Positions 10,407-22,869 of a DNA stretch of 64,000 nt are shown piece by piece. The DNA comes from Isoetes taiwanensis (taxonomy: Eukaryota > Streptophyta > Lycopodiopsida > Isoetales > Isoetaceae), in contig JAJEKV010000022.1 of the NCBI GenBank assembly GCA_021234155.1, forward strand, positions 3,848,830 through 3,912,829, given 5' to 3'. A program made the position numbers and the translations under genes. Under the pieces are notes generated by a model. It was not told the origin of the DNA. It saw only the letters and a list, made by a program, of their open reading frames with translations, and made no database searches. The number at the start of each line of letters is the position of its first letter. The stretch's first letter is position 1.

Positions 10407-13400
10407 TCATAACATAGAGTCAGGAGGTATGCCCAGCAGCTGCTTTTGTACCTGGGGTGGAGCATTGAGGACATAATAGGCTGAGACAAGATAGTTCGAG
10501 AGATAGTAATCCAGCACAAGGACTGTCTCTGGTTCCAACCATGCATCAGAGATGTCTAACTGTGAAATGGTATCCTCAACCGTATGATTTGACAAGTATT
10601 CTAATGATGGAACCAGAAATCTCTGTAGGAAATTTTCCTCTTCCTGCCCCTTGAAAGGCATAACAGGAAGGGTTGTGTGTGCATGGTTTAGAAACCCTTT
10701 GTGTAGGCTGTCATCTACCAAGAAAATTTGACCATGGTATCTAGGAAAATCCTCAACTACAACCTTCAACTCCTTGAAATGAAGCTGCTTCACTGAGTTG
10801 CTTAGGTGGTTACATGTGTAGCACTGCTCCTGGCCATAAATCTTTAGAAACTTTGTCTTCAAATCGGGGAACAAGGCAGCTACCATATCCCTTGTGTTGC
10901 GAAGAAGAGAGGCACTCCATATTACAACTTCAAATTTCTGCAAAGCCCACTCCACAAACTCATGGTAACCTGGTCTACAAATCAGGTACTTGTTTGCAGT
11001 CTCTTTCACTACATGGTGCGTATCAGGTCGAGGCAGTACTTTTTCCCTGGTTCTCTGCTGTGTATGTACCAGCACTCCATTTATATCCAGAACCATGAGC
11101 TTCTTCGGAGGTTGCCATCCCTCACCCCTTCTTCCATGTGTTGAACAGTGCTGTCATGTGCTGTGGCTTTGCTGGTCGGTGATGGTGAGTGCTGACGTTC
11201 ATGCTGAGATGACCCTGCCCCATGATCTCCCTGCCCCCAAAAAATTTGTGTCTCCTGGCTATCCGCAGCCTTTGCACGGGGACTAGGTGGTTTATCAACC
11301 CTGTCCACAGAAACTACTTTCCTTGTTCTCCTGCAAAATCAAAAGTGGTGCTACAATTACCAACTGAAACTTGCAGAACATTGTGCCAAGTGAAATAAGA
11401 CAAGAAAAATAACTGCTTGAACTTAAATATTGGATTGCACCTTTTATATGTAATAGGTTGTTTTGGCACTTTGGTTTCTTCATTATCTGTCTGGGTTCTC
11501 TCACTATCTTCATCTTCAAATTCACTAAGTACCACTTGTGTCTGCCTTCTCCTTCTGCAGGCAAATGCATATTGATCCCTAGGTTGAAACTCCAAACAAA
11601 TTTTACAAGGACACAATGATATTCTGGTATTAAACAAAAACCTTTTAACTGCTCATTTTGGCAAGTTTTGTGCAATCAAAATTGGGCCTGAAACAAGTAT
11701 GGGAAAATTATATTAGACTGGGGGTTTTTTCCCTAGTGCGACGTCTATAGGCATGTCCTCATATAACCGAATCATCTGACTCACCCTCACTCTCGGGTTC
11801 TGTAACATTTTTGGTCCTTGACCTTGTCAACCTAGTGATTCGGGTCACAACCTTGTCAACCTGCTTCTCTACATCTTCAACATCCTTGTCTGCCCCTGCA
11901 TCAACAATGTTAGAGGAGGTCTTTGTAGAGGCTGCTGCAGAATTCAGGGATAGGTTCAATACGCTGTATGTTTTATACGAAATACGTATGAATTGTATGA
12001 TACGGCACATATTTGCCGTATAAAACGTAAAAAATACGGCAAAAAAAATTCCGGCGTCGGAAGATTTTCAGACGCTGAACCAACCGAAGAAGACGCTGAA
12101 AGTTTTTTCACACAGACTGGAACAATGAAACCGCAGACGTCTGGAACGCGAAAAGAATTTTTTTTCACAGACGCTTAAACCTTCAGCATCGAGCACGCCG
12201 AAAGTATTTTCGCACGTCATATCTAAGAAAATTCCAGATAATCTGTGAAAAAAAATTCAAACCGCGGAAAAAAAAAAAATTACGGATTTGAATTTTTTTC
12301 GGTAAGTTTAAACCTTCATGAAAGCGTCTGTAAAAGTTTTTCGCAGACGCAAAGATCTGAAAGGTTTTCGTGACGACGAAAAAAAAAAAAATTCTTTTTG
12401 CGCTCACAGATCGCGGTTTTCGCTGTTCAGCGTCTAAAAACTTTCGCGTACGCTTTCACGAAGGTTTCGCGGACGCGAAATTTTTTTTTTCTGGCCGGCG
12501 AGGTTTAAATATGTTAAATACGTATTTTATTAAAAATACGTATTTTTTGACTTTATACGTCAGGAATTTGAATTTTGTACGTACAGAACCTATCCCTGGC
12601 AGAATTTGGAACCATAGTGTAATTGTCAACATCGTCAGAACTACTGGAATCTGCTTTGGACCATGTTGGTATCTTTTAGCTTTGTGCTTTTCGTGTCTTT
12701 GCATTGTCTTGCTGATCGCTTGCCTCTTCGGCGTGCCTTGTTCGCTTATGGGTGCTTCTAATGTTCCCAATTCAGAAAACAAGCGTGTACCGTTTCTGGC
12801 TGTTCTTGCTTGTGGAGTTCGAGTCCTTGTAGACTTGTGTCCGGGGGTCCTTTTTACTATAAGAGGTGTTCTAACATGCTTCCTTTTCCTGTTTCTGTCT
12901 GGAGTTGTAGCTACCACCTCATCTATGTCAATTGTCTCAATTATGTGTTTGTGTGCCCCAAAGATATAAGGGTTCTGCTTATTTGTCTTCCCCAATTCCT
13001 CCACTAAGCTTCTTTGAATCAATTTTCGAGCATTCGGCGGTGTGTCTTCTCCATAAGCAAACTCAGGCAGCTGACATGATATACGTGGCCACATTTCAAC
13101 TTCAGACTGAGGGTGTAATCATCTTGGAATGCGAGCCCGCATGTGGAGCATCTCTCCTCATCTCTAATTGGCAACCTGAATGGCACAGGATAGATGCTCA
13201 CAAGCTGACCGGCTCTCTTTGTAAGTTCCCTAAGCCTGTTGACATTCTGTAAATGTTGCTGGGCTTTTGCAAGCTGCACTTCATTGTTTGCAACCTCAAC
13301 AGCTACAGTGGCTACCTGTTGAACTATCCCGTCCCTTCTAATTTGAAACTTGCCTTTCTGTTATGCTTTCAGGTGCTGTGGTTTGTTGAGATTTGCTGGT

Positions 13401-13970
13401 CTCTGCTCTGCTTGCTGGAGCACTGCTGGTGGGTTCACTTTTAACCTTGCTGCTGTAGGCTCTACTCTTTGCTACAACTGCTGCCCAATTAACTGAACTT
13501 CTCTGGATCCTGCTTTGCTCTCTGGCAGTTATTGAATGCAAATAGGTATGATACTGTCTTTCTAACTTCTCTGTTCTTCAATCCGTCTGGGTATATTTTG
13601 CTGAGAAGTTCAATTAGAGCTTCTTCGTGCTCTGGCCTTACCTTGTCAATAGAAGTTTTGCCAGGAATGACCCCGTTGGTATCCCAAACTTCATTATACT
13701 CTGCTGCAGATATGACATCTGTTTGAAATTGAGAGGGATGAACGCCCTCGTTTGGCAGACCCGCATACGCATGGAAGTCTTCTTCGGTTCGGCAATCAGC
13801 CAGGTCCGGTCTTAAGGGAACGTTTCTTCTGGCCTGGAAGAATGCAAGAAAATCGAATTAACAGGGGACCCTAAACCCATAGAAATTTTGTTTAGTTGCT
13901 TTTTGCTTACTTACGCATGGCCTGTTGGAATTCTTCGCTGAGCGGGCGGATCGATCACTTTCTTTACCAT
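10407..13970 (-). pseudogene. Transposon-borne RING-like zinc finger plus FCP1-type phosphatase gene, interrupted
   Basis: The start ATG at 13970 opens a 56-bp exon with donor CATGC|GTAAG. The next exon begins at 13828 in matching phase (RNVPLRPDLADCRTEEDF). A conserved N-terminal domain (13540-13828) is followed by SSVNWAAVVAKSRAY, a coiled helical stretch and a RING-like finger, CSTCGLAF then CGHVYHVSC (13080-13190). A long Ser/Arg- and acid-rich region with candidate NLS clusters follows. Exons at 11320-11565 lead to the C-terminal domain (10407-11096): LMVLDINGVLVHT, VIWSAS and IFLVDDSLHK, matching the FCP1/NIF-type HAD phosphatase motifs. The D-x-N form is also seen in some plant FCP1-like proteins, which act on phosphoproteins. 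One protein is inferred because splice sites link the parts, but two genes remain possible. A 654-bp MITE and frameshifts near 13020, 12640 and 11100 break it. A related gene lies at 58355-60135. Confidence 0.6.
11945..12598. mobile_element. 654-bp hAT-type MITE
   Basis: Ends are CAGGGATAGGTTC and its exact reverse complement GAACCTATCCCTG. The flanking 8-bp duplication GCAGAATT lies at 11937-11944 and 12599-12606. CAGGG ends with 8-bp duplications are typical of hAT elements. The interior has no coding region, is rich in ATACGTAT-like and GCGTCTG/CAGACGC inverted motifs and carries several A or T runs. It sits within an exon of the RING/FCP1 gene; removing it and one duplication restores TMVPNSAAASTKTSSN across the junction. 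Confidence 0.9.
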
Positions 13971-14268
13971 AGTTGATCTGTTTGTTTAATATGGAAATCC
14001 GAGAGCACAAATTCACGGGTTGCTTGGCCGGAATAGAGAAAGTTGGGGAAGAGAGATTTGGAAAACACAAATTCGAAAGTTAGTTTGTCTACTGGTTACA
14101 GATTGTAGCGGGTCGCATTCATTACCGCGGGCAGCAAATAGGTAATGATTGTATAAACGTGTACGGGCTAGACGAAGGGCAGAAAATAGGTGGTACTATA
14201 ATGTATGAAAGGGTGGAAAAAAATATATTTTAGGTGCTGGTGCTGGTGCTGGGCTCGCGTTTATTTGC

Positions 14269-14291
14269 TACCCACCAGCATACTTTTGCCC
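14269..14291 (-). repeat. Right terminal inverted repeat of the 7.7-kb transposon
   Basis: Reads TACCCACCAGCATACTTTTG followed by CCC, the inverse of 6611-6633. GATA units start immediately after it. Confidence 0.9.
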
Positions 14292-14413
<122 letters not shown>

Positions 14414-14480
14414 TTTCTACGTCCATGGGAATATAATCAGGTTATGGGACAGATACAAGCAAAGGGCCGAATTCTCGAAT
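14414..14480 (-). mobile_element. LINE-like 3' end with (TCTA)n tail, remnant
   Basis: On the minus strand, TCCCATAACCTGATTATATT leads to CCCATGGACGTAGAAAA and then the (TCTA)n tail. The other LINE copies here end in CCAATTGGTCTCCGTGGACG followed by a different short repeat. Similarity is short, so this is tentative. Confidence 0.4.
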
Positions 14481-14496
14481 GAAACTCGGGGCTGGG

Positions 14497-15054
14497 CTAT
14501 ACAGAAACTGCCAACGGATCAGAGGGCTCTTGATCCCTAATGATTGCCTGCCCCGCACTATACACTGCCCATTTTTGTTGCAGGCAAACTTCCTTTACCA
14601 TGCATAATTCCTCACTCCCTATGCAAAGCTGTGTTGGGGTTAATTCCTCTTCCACATAGAAGGTGTCCCTTTCAAATGATTGCGATACATCAGCAATGTA
14701 ATCAGGAGATGGCATCTGTGAATCGGACTAGGAGGTGAGAGGATGGCCAAGCTGTGTTGCTCCAATTCATTGTGCAGGGATGATGCCATCTGCTTGGATG
14801 TGCATCATCTTGGTAAAGAAATATACTGCCTCACCTGTAGCAGGATAAACACTCGTCTTCTCTATGCCGACAATACGTATACTCAAGGTAGGTGTGTATG
14901 TACTGTCCTCAGACAGCACATCTACATTAGGAGTGGGGGTGCACAACTCCTCCTCAGTCAACGTTTGAGTGGATATGTCTACTCTGTCCTCATCAGCAAG
15001 CATTGTAACAGGCCATGGTGGCAAAATATTATTGTTATCTGATGATTCTATCAC
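14497..15054 (-). CDS. Unidentified acidic coding fragments
   Basis: Two minus-strand open stretches (15054-14767 and 14715-14497) encode acidic, Thr/Glu-rich sequence such as DRVDISTQTLTEEELCTPTP and DTFYVEEELTPTQLCIGSEE. They could be exons of a degraded gene. No family is recognised, and no splice join between them was established. Confidence 0.25.
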
Positions 15055-15780
15055 AAGCTCCAGGAGATGTATCTAGCTCCCCACTAGTAATTCGATAGAG
15101 TTCCCTATAATAGTGGTGCTAGAACGGATCATCTGAAACTTGTCAAGAGTTGCTGGTAGAAAGCACTGAATTCGGGCATCCAGATTATCTAGATTATCTA
15201 CGTCTGTGTCTGAAGCTGTCTGTACATTGCCAGAATAGGTTGTTAGGGTCCAAAAAGGGGCACTGTAAAGAGGTATGATTCAATGGTGGGGTCATAGGGT
15301 TTTTTCAGAGGCCTTCAAGAAAGTTCTAACGTGTTATTGGCTTCCCGGTCGTCCTTGCTATGCGTTTGATTTCATGATTCATGATAAATGTTTGTGCTTA
15401 TATTGTACTGGTTGAAAGCACAATGGAAGGGCTGGAAATAGAATAGTGGACAAGTAACAGAATCGGTGAACAAGAAAAAGAATAGGTGGGCAAGAAACAG
15501 AATAGAGATGGGTAAGCAGTGAAATCTTGGAGATGGGAAAACCAAATGAATCTATCAAGCCCTAATCCACTATAGAAATGAGATCAGGCTACAATGCGGA
15601 CAAGAGATCCTATATTGATGGTTGCATGGAAGAACATTGCAATATAGCAAGGTTGATCAACAATCGTGGTGCCAAGAAAGATATAATCAATTATATGTTT
15701 GAAGAAATAGGTAGTGATCGTGAGATGTCATGACACGAGCATGTAAGCACTTTGTTATGGTTGTTACGATCAAGAGCCTC
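15055..15780. other. No gene recognised
   Basis: Contains a degenerate internal repeat of GAACAAGAAA/GGGCAAGAAACAGAATAG at about 15440-15520. Its last 15 bases, GATCAAGAGCCTCAG, are the edge of the 0.9-kb repeat unit that continues at 16990. Confidence 0.4.
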
Positions 15781-16989
15781 AGAATAGAATAGAATAGAAT
15801 AGAATAGAATAGAATAGGTTTTTAGCGTCCACGGAGACCAATTGGCCTATGGGACCCAAACAAAAAGAGAGCAGCAAGCGTATTACTGACAGGATTAAAA
15901 AAACCCCGCCTCGAAGGGTTTTCGAGGGAAAAACCTTAGCAGTAATAAGCATCTTTGGCACATCAGACAATTGCATAGGACAGTTCAAGACCGGCCCCAG
16001 TAGGACACAAACGAAGTCCGTGCATCCATAACCTCCGGAGGTATGACCCCAACAAACCCCCGACACCGTAGTCAATATCGGCGATGCAACGGGCGGCGGG
16101 CACTAGTAGTCGAACATACCTCTCTGGGATATGGGCAAATGCGGGCAGATCTGGAGGGTATGACATTCATCCTCAATCGCACCACGGGTGGCAACAGCGG
16201 CAAAGCCTTTGCTCTGCTTCCCGAGCCCAACGCCTACGTTTCAATCGCGAGGCGATGTGCACCGCGGCGAATGGAAGCTATAAGTCTGGCGGCTTCTCCA
16301 TGGGCATTTGGGTGTACAAGAATTTGGTGTGGGCCTCTTGTGAGCCTAGGATTGACTTAGCTGGCGATAGTGTGCCCGGCTTGCGTCGCGTCGAGCCTCC
16401 GCATCCCGGAGCTTGCGAAGGAAAGTAGCATCTAGGTACGGTTTAAGTGCCTCGCGATCTTTCTTTGTCCCGACACGGACGATCTCGTTTACTCCCGCCC
16501 TTGGCGTGAGAACCACCGAGCTTGCTTGTCTTTCCGGGATTTCAGTTGCCGGGACCCATCGGCAGGGCCAAAGCAAGATGGGGCAAGCGTGTATCAGCCA
16601 TAGCGACCACCTTTTGGAAGTAAACGATATGGCGTTCCAATGCAGCCGTTGAAGGGGTAGAAAGCCTGTCTCTGGAGTAGGATGCGTACGTGCGGGCGTG
16701 GACTTCACCCCGGGGCCCGTGCCAAGAAGGCCTTCTGCACCTGCTCGAGGTCATTCCAGGTGTTGAGGGATATGACCGGACCCCACACTTCTGCCCCATA
16801 CAAAAGGACCGGCTCAACCAAGGCCCGAAACAAATGTGACTGGTGGCCCCAGGCGTACAACTCTGCCTTGTGGCTATTGTTCTGCATGGCATAGTGCTTT
16901 CCAACCCGCCGTGACGCGCAACCTGATAGCCGCATCCCAATGGGTGGTAGTTGAGAACTCAATCCCCAAGTACTTGTAGGTCGGAGCCA
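15781..16989 (-). mobile_element. 5'-truncated LINE, copy A
   Basis: Minus-strand reading begins at 16989 within the reverse transcriptase C-terminal part (PTYKYLGIEF, RLRVTAGWKAL) and continues to LVEPVLLYGAEVWGPVISLN and LEQVQKAFLARA. Frames are broken repeatedly. The 3' region (15880-15950) carries the GGGTTTTTTTAATC hairpin element shared with copies B and C, then CCAATTGGTCTCCGTGGACG, and ends in a (TTCTA)n tail at 15781-15817. The insertion splits a 0.9-kb repeat unit between GAGCCTCAG and AGAGGATGA, as the intact units at 18045 and 18975 show. Confidence 0.8.
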
Positions 16990-18030
<1,041 letters not shown>

Positions 18031-18938
18031 TTTTGATCAAGAGCCTCAGAGAGGACGATGAGTTATTTTTGGACAATGAATCTTTTGACATTGTACCTGA
18101 CCATTTCCACACATCATAATGCCCGCATCCTCGAGCACACGTTTCTAGTTTCTTTTAAAACAAAGTTTGTTTTACTATCGTTAAATTAAATTTCAATGTT
18201 CTTGCTCGTTTCATTTCCTTTTGTTTTATTTTTTCAATCATGTGATTGTACTTAATGGTGTGCATCCATGATTTAGGACGACAATTAAGGCAATTCAAAT
18301 CTCAACAAGCTTGCTTCCATTCTGATATTTTCTTGCTTACTCAATTCATGTGCTTGTACTTATTGTTGTGATCACACAATTTAAAAGCTAATGGTTAGAT
18401 TCCATCTTATATTATCTTCTTCAATGATATTCTCACAAAGACTATGTACAGTTAATAAAGTTAAAAAAAAAACAATTAAAAGACTTCGTTCAGAGTGAGC
18501 ATATATTTCCAATATCTACCTCGGGTTTTTACGTCAGGCCACATCAGAACTCTTACTCCCATGTATAAGTAAAGCTTCAAATGTAGTCACTCTTTTTGGA
18601 TTCTCGCATATTACTACAACATTCACATGTAACTTTGAGGAAATTTTCTCAAAGTAATTTCAATCCATTTTTAACAAAGGAATATCAGATAGTCTTCATT
18701 TAATTGTATACTTCCATGTTCATAATATATTTCTTGTTCATATGAGTCTTTCATATTTCAATAAAAATCAATAATCTTCTTGTACTACATTGATTTACTG
18801 GAAAATAAGTACATCATTAATTCTTCCCATGTCATTCATTTGTTTATCACAATAATATGTTTATCTCACATTATGCAATTATGCAAATCAGTAAAGGGAA
18901 TCTGCATATCATTTTTAGACCCCAAATGAAAGCCATAA
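18031..18938. repeat. 0.9-kb tandem repeat, copy 2
   Basis: Starts with TTTTTGATCAAGAGCCTCAG, which supplies the intact junction interrupted by LINE copy A, and ends GCCATAAGATAG at a short GATA run. Confidence 0.85.
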
Positions 18939-19688
18939 GATAGATAGATAGATAGATAGGTTTTCGATCAAGAGCCTCAGAGAGGATGATGAGTTATTTT
19001 TGGACAACGACTTCCTTGACATTGTACCTGAGAGTTATTTTTGGACAATGAATCTTTTGACATTGTACCTGATCATTTCCACACATCATAATGCCCGCAT
19101 CGTCGAGCGCATGTTTCTAGTTAAACAAAGTTTGTTTTACTACCGTTATATTAAATTTGTTCTTGCTCGTTTCATTTCCCTTTGTTTTATTTTTTCAATC
19201 ATGTGCTTGTACTTAATGGTGTGCATCCATGGTTTAAGCGGCAATTAAGGCTATTCAAATCTCAACAAACTTGTTTCCATTTCGATATTTTCTTACTTAC
19301 TCAATTCATGTGCTTGTACTTATTGTTGTGATCACAGGACTTAAAAGCTAATGGTTAGATTCCATCTTATATTATCTTCTTCGATGATATTCTCATAAAA
19401 ACTATGTACAGTTAAGTTTAAAAAAAAAAAAAAAAAAAAAACAACAATTAAAAGACTTCGTTCAGAGTGAGCACATATTTCCCAATATCTACCCTGGGTT
19501 TTTACGCCAGGCCACATCAGGTACTCTTACTCCCATGTATAAGTAAAACTTCAAATGTAATCACTCTTCTCGGATTCTCACATAATATCACAACATTCAC
19601 ATATAACTTTTAGGAAATTTTTATCAAAGTAATTTCAGTCCATTTTTAACAAAGGAATATCAGATAGTCTTCATTCAATTGTATACTT
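18939..19688. repeat. 0.9-kb tandem repeat, copy 3, left part
   Basis: Follows copies 1 and 2 as far as ATTCAATTGTATACTT and then stops at the LINE B insertion. The missing end of the unit, starting CATGTTCATAATATATTTC, is found at 33440-33671. It includes an A run at 19419-19441. Confidence 0.8.
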
Positions 19689-19697
19689 GCCACTCAA
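19689..19697 (+). mobile_element. LINE copy B, 5' stub
   Basis: The bases GCCACTCAA before the EnSpm-like element join to CGATTGACC after it and give CHSTIDHIFT, a normal LINE reverse transcriptase segment. This shows that the larger element landed within the LINE. Confidence 0.7.
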
Positions 19698-19730
19698 CAC
19701 ACTGACCCCGATTTTTGGTCCACAGTTGTT
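19698..19730 (+). repeat. Left terminal inverted repeat of the EnSpm-like element
   Basis: CACACTGACCCCG, then TTTTTGGTCCACAGTTG. Subterminal sequence to 20450 is rich in TTGTTTT motifs. Confidence 0.8.
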
Positions 19731-20039
19731 TTTTACTTGTACGGAAGTGTTGTTTTATGCCAAAAACAACACCAAAATGGCCCCAAAAGTCCACGTGGCC
19801 CGTTTATCCGGATTTGCACAAAGAGACAGTGGTTTTTTTGCAAAAACATCCCACTGTGGTTTTTTTTGGCACCTTTTTGTTTTTTGGTCAACGTGTCCTT
19901 TTTTTCACTATTGTTTTTTGCGAACTTTTGTCAACGTGTGGTTTTTCTTGATTTGTTGTTTTTCGGAGGATCTCTGGCGTTGTTTGTCTTCCAAAAAACA
20001 CACGTAGGTTTGAATATTAGTACATGAAAAACTGAAAAA

Positions 20040-20400
20040 AATATAGTTTTTTTTCCCTTTTCAATATGTGTTGTTTTGTTTTCTCCACTTGTTGTTTTTT
20101 AAGTTAACATTGTTTTCATAAAAAAAAACACGTAATATCCAAGAAATCCACATGTATTGTTTTAGAATAATTGTTGTTTTCAAATGTTGTTTTACTACGA
20201 CAATATGTAGTTATTAGATATATCTTTTTTTTCTATATGTGATGTGTTTTTTTTACATGTTGGTTTTAAAAGTTATCATTGTTTTCTTAAAAAATAATAC
20301 GTAGTTTTAAAGAAATCCACATATAGGGTTAAAAATAATTGTTATTTTTAAACGTTGTTTTTCTTGATTTGATATGTAGCTATTAAGATTATTAAGAAGT
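20040..20400. repeat. Degenerate duplication in the left subterminal region
   Basis: Two related halves each read TTGTTTTC(A/T)TAAAAAA, then AAGAAATCCACAT, then AATAATTGTT and TATGTAG. The copies are diverged and noncoding. Confidence 0.6.
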
Positions 20401-21011
20401 AGACACGTTGTTTCTTAATGTAGATGTTGTCTCCAGTATTGTTTCTCAAAAAAAAAGAAATAAAATATATGTGGCCTTTATTTAAATTTAGAGAAACAAC
20501 CCGTTTGGTCCACTATGGAACATCTGTCTAACCAATCAAATATTGACACGTGGCACTCAATCTTTAAAAAAAACAACGCCCAAACAATTATTTTTTGGCT
20601 ATTGATAATTTTAATCTAAAGGAAAAAGGCATCATGAGGCAAGCATCATTTGAATGCAAATAAAATGAATACAGCATTGTAAATTTCCAATGAACTCAAG
20701 TTTGCCTTGAAATTTTGATCTTAATTGATTCCATATTTACAATCAAGCTTGCCTTGAAACACAGATTACATTTTCACAAATTTATATATTGTATAAACTC
20801 AATTTTGCTTTATTCAGATTCTTGCCAAGGAACTGATACTGATACATAGTAAATGATATGCATATTCTTCTTTTCATGGCAATGCCACCTTGCAAACCTG
20901 TATGTTTCCTTTCATTGTGCCAAAATATTCTGAAGAAAGGAAGGTCCCTTTAACAACCTTCAAAAAAGAGATGTTTCTTTAATGCAATTTTACAAATGGA
21001 GAGCTGCCAAA

Positions 21012-21128
21012 TGTTAGATCCAGTACCTACCCCTCCTCGTGACAAGAGCTACCAAGCCTTGTTAGCTCTTCATTCCGGATCTACTGTTCAAGATTGGTTG
21101 GAGCGGCGGGCCAAGAAGTTGGATTAAG
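21012..21128 (+). pseudogene. Possible captured terminal exon
   Basis: A 38-codon open stretch ends in a stop and reads like a protein C terminus, including PTPPRDKSYQALLALHSG and VQDWLERRAKKLD. It lies next to the F-box fragment, in the opposite orientation. The family is not recognised. It may be a gene fragment carried by the element, or chance. Confidence 0.25.
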
Positions 21129-21255
21129 GCATCTTTAAGGATGCAAGCGGAACCTCCGAGCCAGGCGGACTAGGTCATCTCGATTGAAAGAACAGATTAG
21201 ATAGTTTACAAGATCAAGAGAGCGGTGAAAAAATAGATTGAACCTGGCGGCGCCA

Positions 21256-21636
21256 TCAAGAGAGCGGTGACCGAAAAAATAGATTGAACCCGCCGATGCC
21301 GTTGCTACCTGGCCGATACACGTTGATGCAAAGGACGAGAGCACCTACATCGTGAAGGAGCTTTGCCATCGCCAAGCAAAGGAGCTCTGCCGGATTCCCG
21401 ATCGCCAAGGGGCGCCATAGCCTGCTAATATGTTCAAACCTACCAAAAATCTTCAGTAAATGAGGACCCAGATCTGCATAAGCGTTAAGTGACAATATTT
21501 TACGACTTTTTGCTTCTAATCTGAACCATCTTTTACAAACCAAGGAGCATGTGAATCGACAGACATGATCAAGCCTACTAAAGATCAAAGCCAAGCACTC
21601 ATCCGGGATATAGAAACTCAAATCCTCACCTTCTTA
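21256..21636 (-). pseudogene. Captured F-box gene fragment, VFB-like
   Basis: The frame reads YIPDECLALIFSRLDHVCRF, then CSLVCKRWFRLEAKSR, then LSLNAYADL and LLKIFGRFEHISRL. This is a clear F-box followed by the start of the region preceding leucine-rich repeats, and it resembles plant VIER-type F-box/LRR proteins. Such proteins recruit targets to SCF ubiquitin ligases. The reading frame has no ATG and the LRR region is absent; after about 65 residues the match is lost. It sits inside the 12-kb EnSpm-like element, so it is best read as a host gene piece taken up by the transposon. Confidence 0.65.
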
Positions 21637-21639
21637 GAG

Positions 21640-22865
21640 AGCTTGATTGTCCCATTTTTTTCCTGCTCGACTTCAAGAATGGGAAAGCATCACGTACTTA
21701 TGAATTGATATAGCTGCGAAGTCATGTCTTTTTTGCAAAAAAAGATGTCTTATTCCAGTGGATTAGGGTCAAATGTGAGCATGGCGCGATGGCGCACTAC
21801 CGGAGTAGGCTATGGCGGAATAAGCTTTGCACAGGACGTGCACAGGGAGGGAAGCACAGGGCGGAGGGAAACACATGGCCGCTAACCTCGGGACTTGCTA
21901 CAGCCAATCACATTAAAAGACTTGGATCAACATCTTAGCCGTCCATCTTGCTGTCAATCTCGACCGTCAATTTCAAGGGCCAATAACATAATAGAACGGG
22001 GATCAAGATCTCAACCGTTCATCTTGATGGTTTAATAAAATACTAGTTGCATGCATGTTTTCTAAATATATATAATAGATTTTATTTTTATCTTTATTTT
22101 TTTCTTACGGGGGCTACATTTTCTCATATGGTGCCCCACTCTTTTCTCCGCCGCCTTTTTAGAAACAACTCCCTACCCGTTCCATACCCTTGATGTCTGG
22201 CAGTGCCCATATATTTTTTCGGGGATGTCAGAGTAGCGACTACCCTTGAAAACTATTTGTAGTCGATCCCTTAGGTGGATCTGGCTGCAATTGCCTGCAA
22301 CTGGATGTTTGGAGGTCGCGAGTTGGTTTTGCTTGATCTGGTTACCAGCGGTTTTCCAAGGTTCTTAAGAAAGCGAAAATCATTCTCGGAATTTTAAATG
22401 ATGAAAGGAAAAGGTTATATGCACACCCAAAATAAAACCCACAATAGCAAAGGTCGAGATTGCTAAGAGCTTCAACAACTCTCATTATGTTTTTATATCG
22501 AGAGGCCCTGCATGGTAGCACAGCTCCAGATAACATAGGCAGTGCCAAAACTGTAGTTGTCGAATATTTAGAACTATTTCCATCCTAAAGTAACAGAAAC
22601 AGTATAGATGCAGAACAAAATTCTGGAGAAGATTATATGGCCCTGAAAATAATAGCCTGCATGGAAGGAATTACTCCTCCTCACATTGGAAGCCCGATCA
22701 ACTGTTATGTGCTAGATCTGCCAACCCTAGCCTATTTCTTCGCGATGAAAACTAGCATTAGGAGATAATATCGAGCCCCAGAACCTGCAAGCCGAACACA
22801 AGTAGAAGCGAAAAAAGAGATCTCAGACCTCAAAAATACAACCAAGGCAGGCAAGCACCGCTCTA
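21640..22865. other. No gene recognised
   Basis: Unannotated interior of the EnSpm-like element, with only short accidental frames. Confidence 0.4.
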
Positions 22866-22869
22866 TAGG

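Larger units (their letters stand above)
6611..14291. mobile_element. 7.7-kb DNA transposon inserted in a (GATA)n array
   Basis: The left end reads GGGTAAAAGTATGCTGGTGG. The right end, reverse complemented, reads GGGCAAAAGTATGCTGGTGG. The 23-bp inverted repeats differ at one base and weaker similarity continues inward (a T-run followed by CACGCCC or CCACCCT). Flanks are ATAG on both sides, so any target duplication must be a multiple of four bases, but it cannot be proved inside a microsatellite. The element holds two convergent genes: a transposase at 6923-10194 (+) and a RING/FCP1-phosphatase gene at 10407-13970 (-). I cannot place it in a named superfamily from sequence alone. Confidence 0.85.

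Noticed and set aside
12370-12969. Plus-strand frame of 199 aa
   Set aside because: It runs across the MITE end and antisense to well-supported exons of the RING/FCP1 gene.
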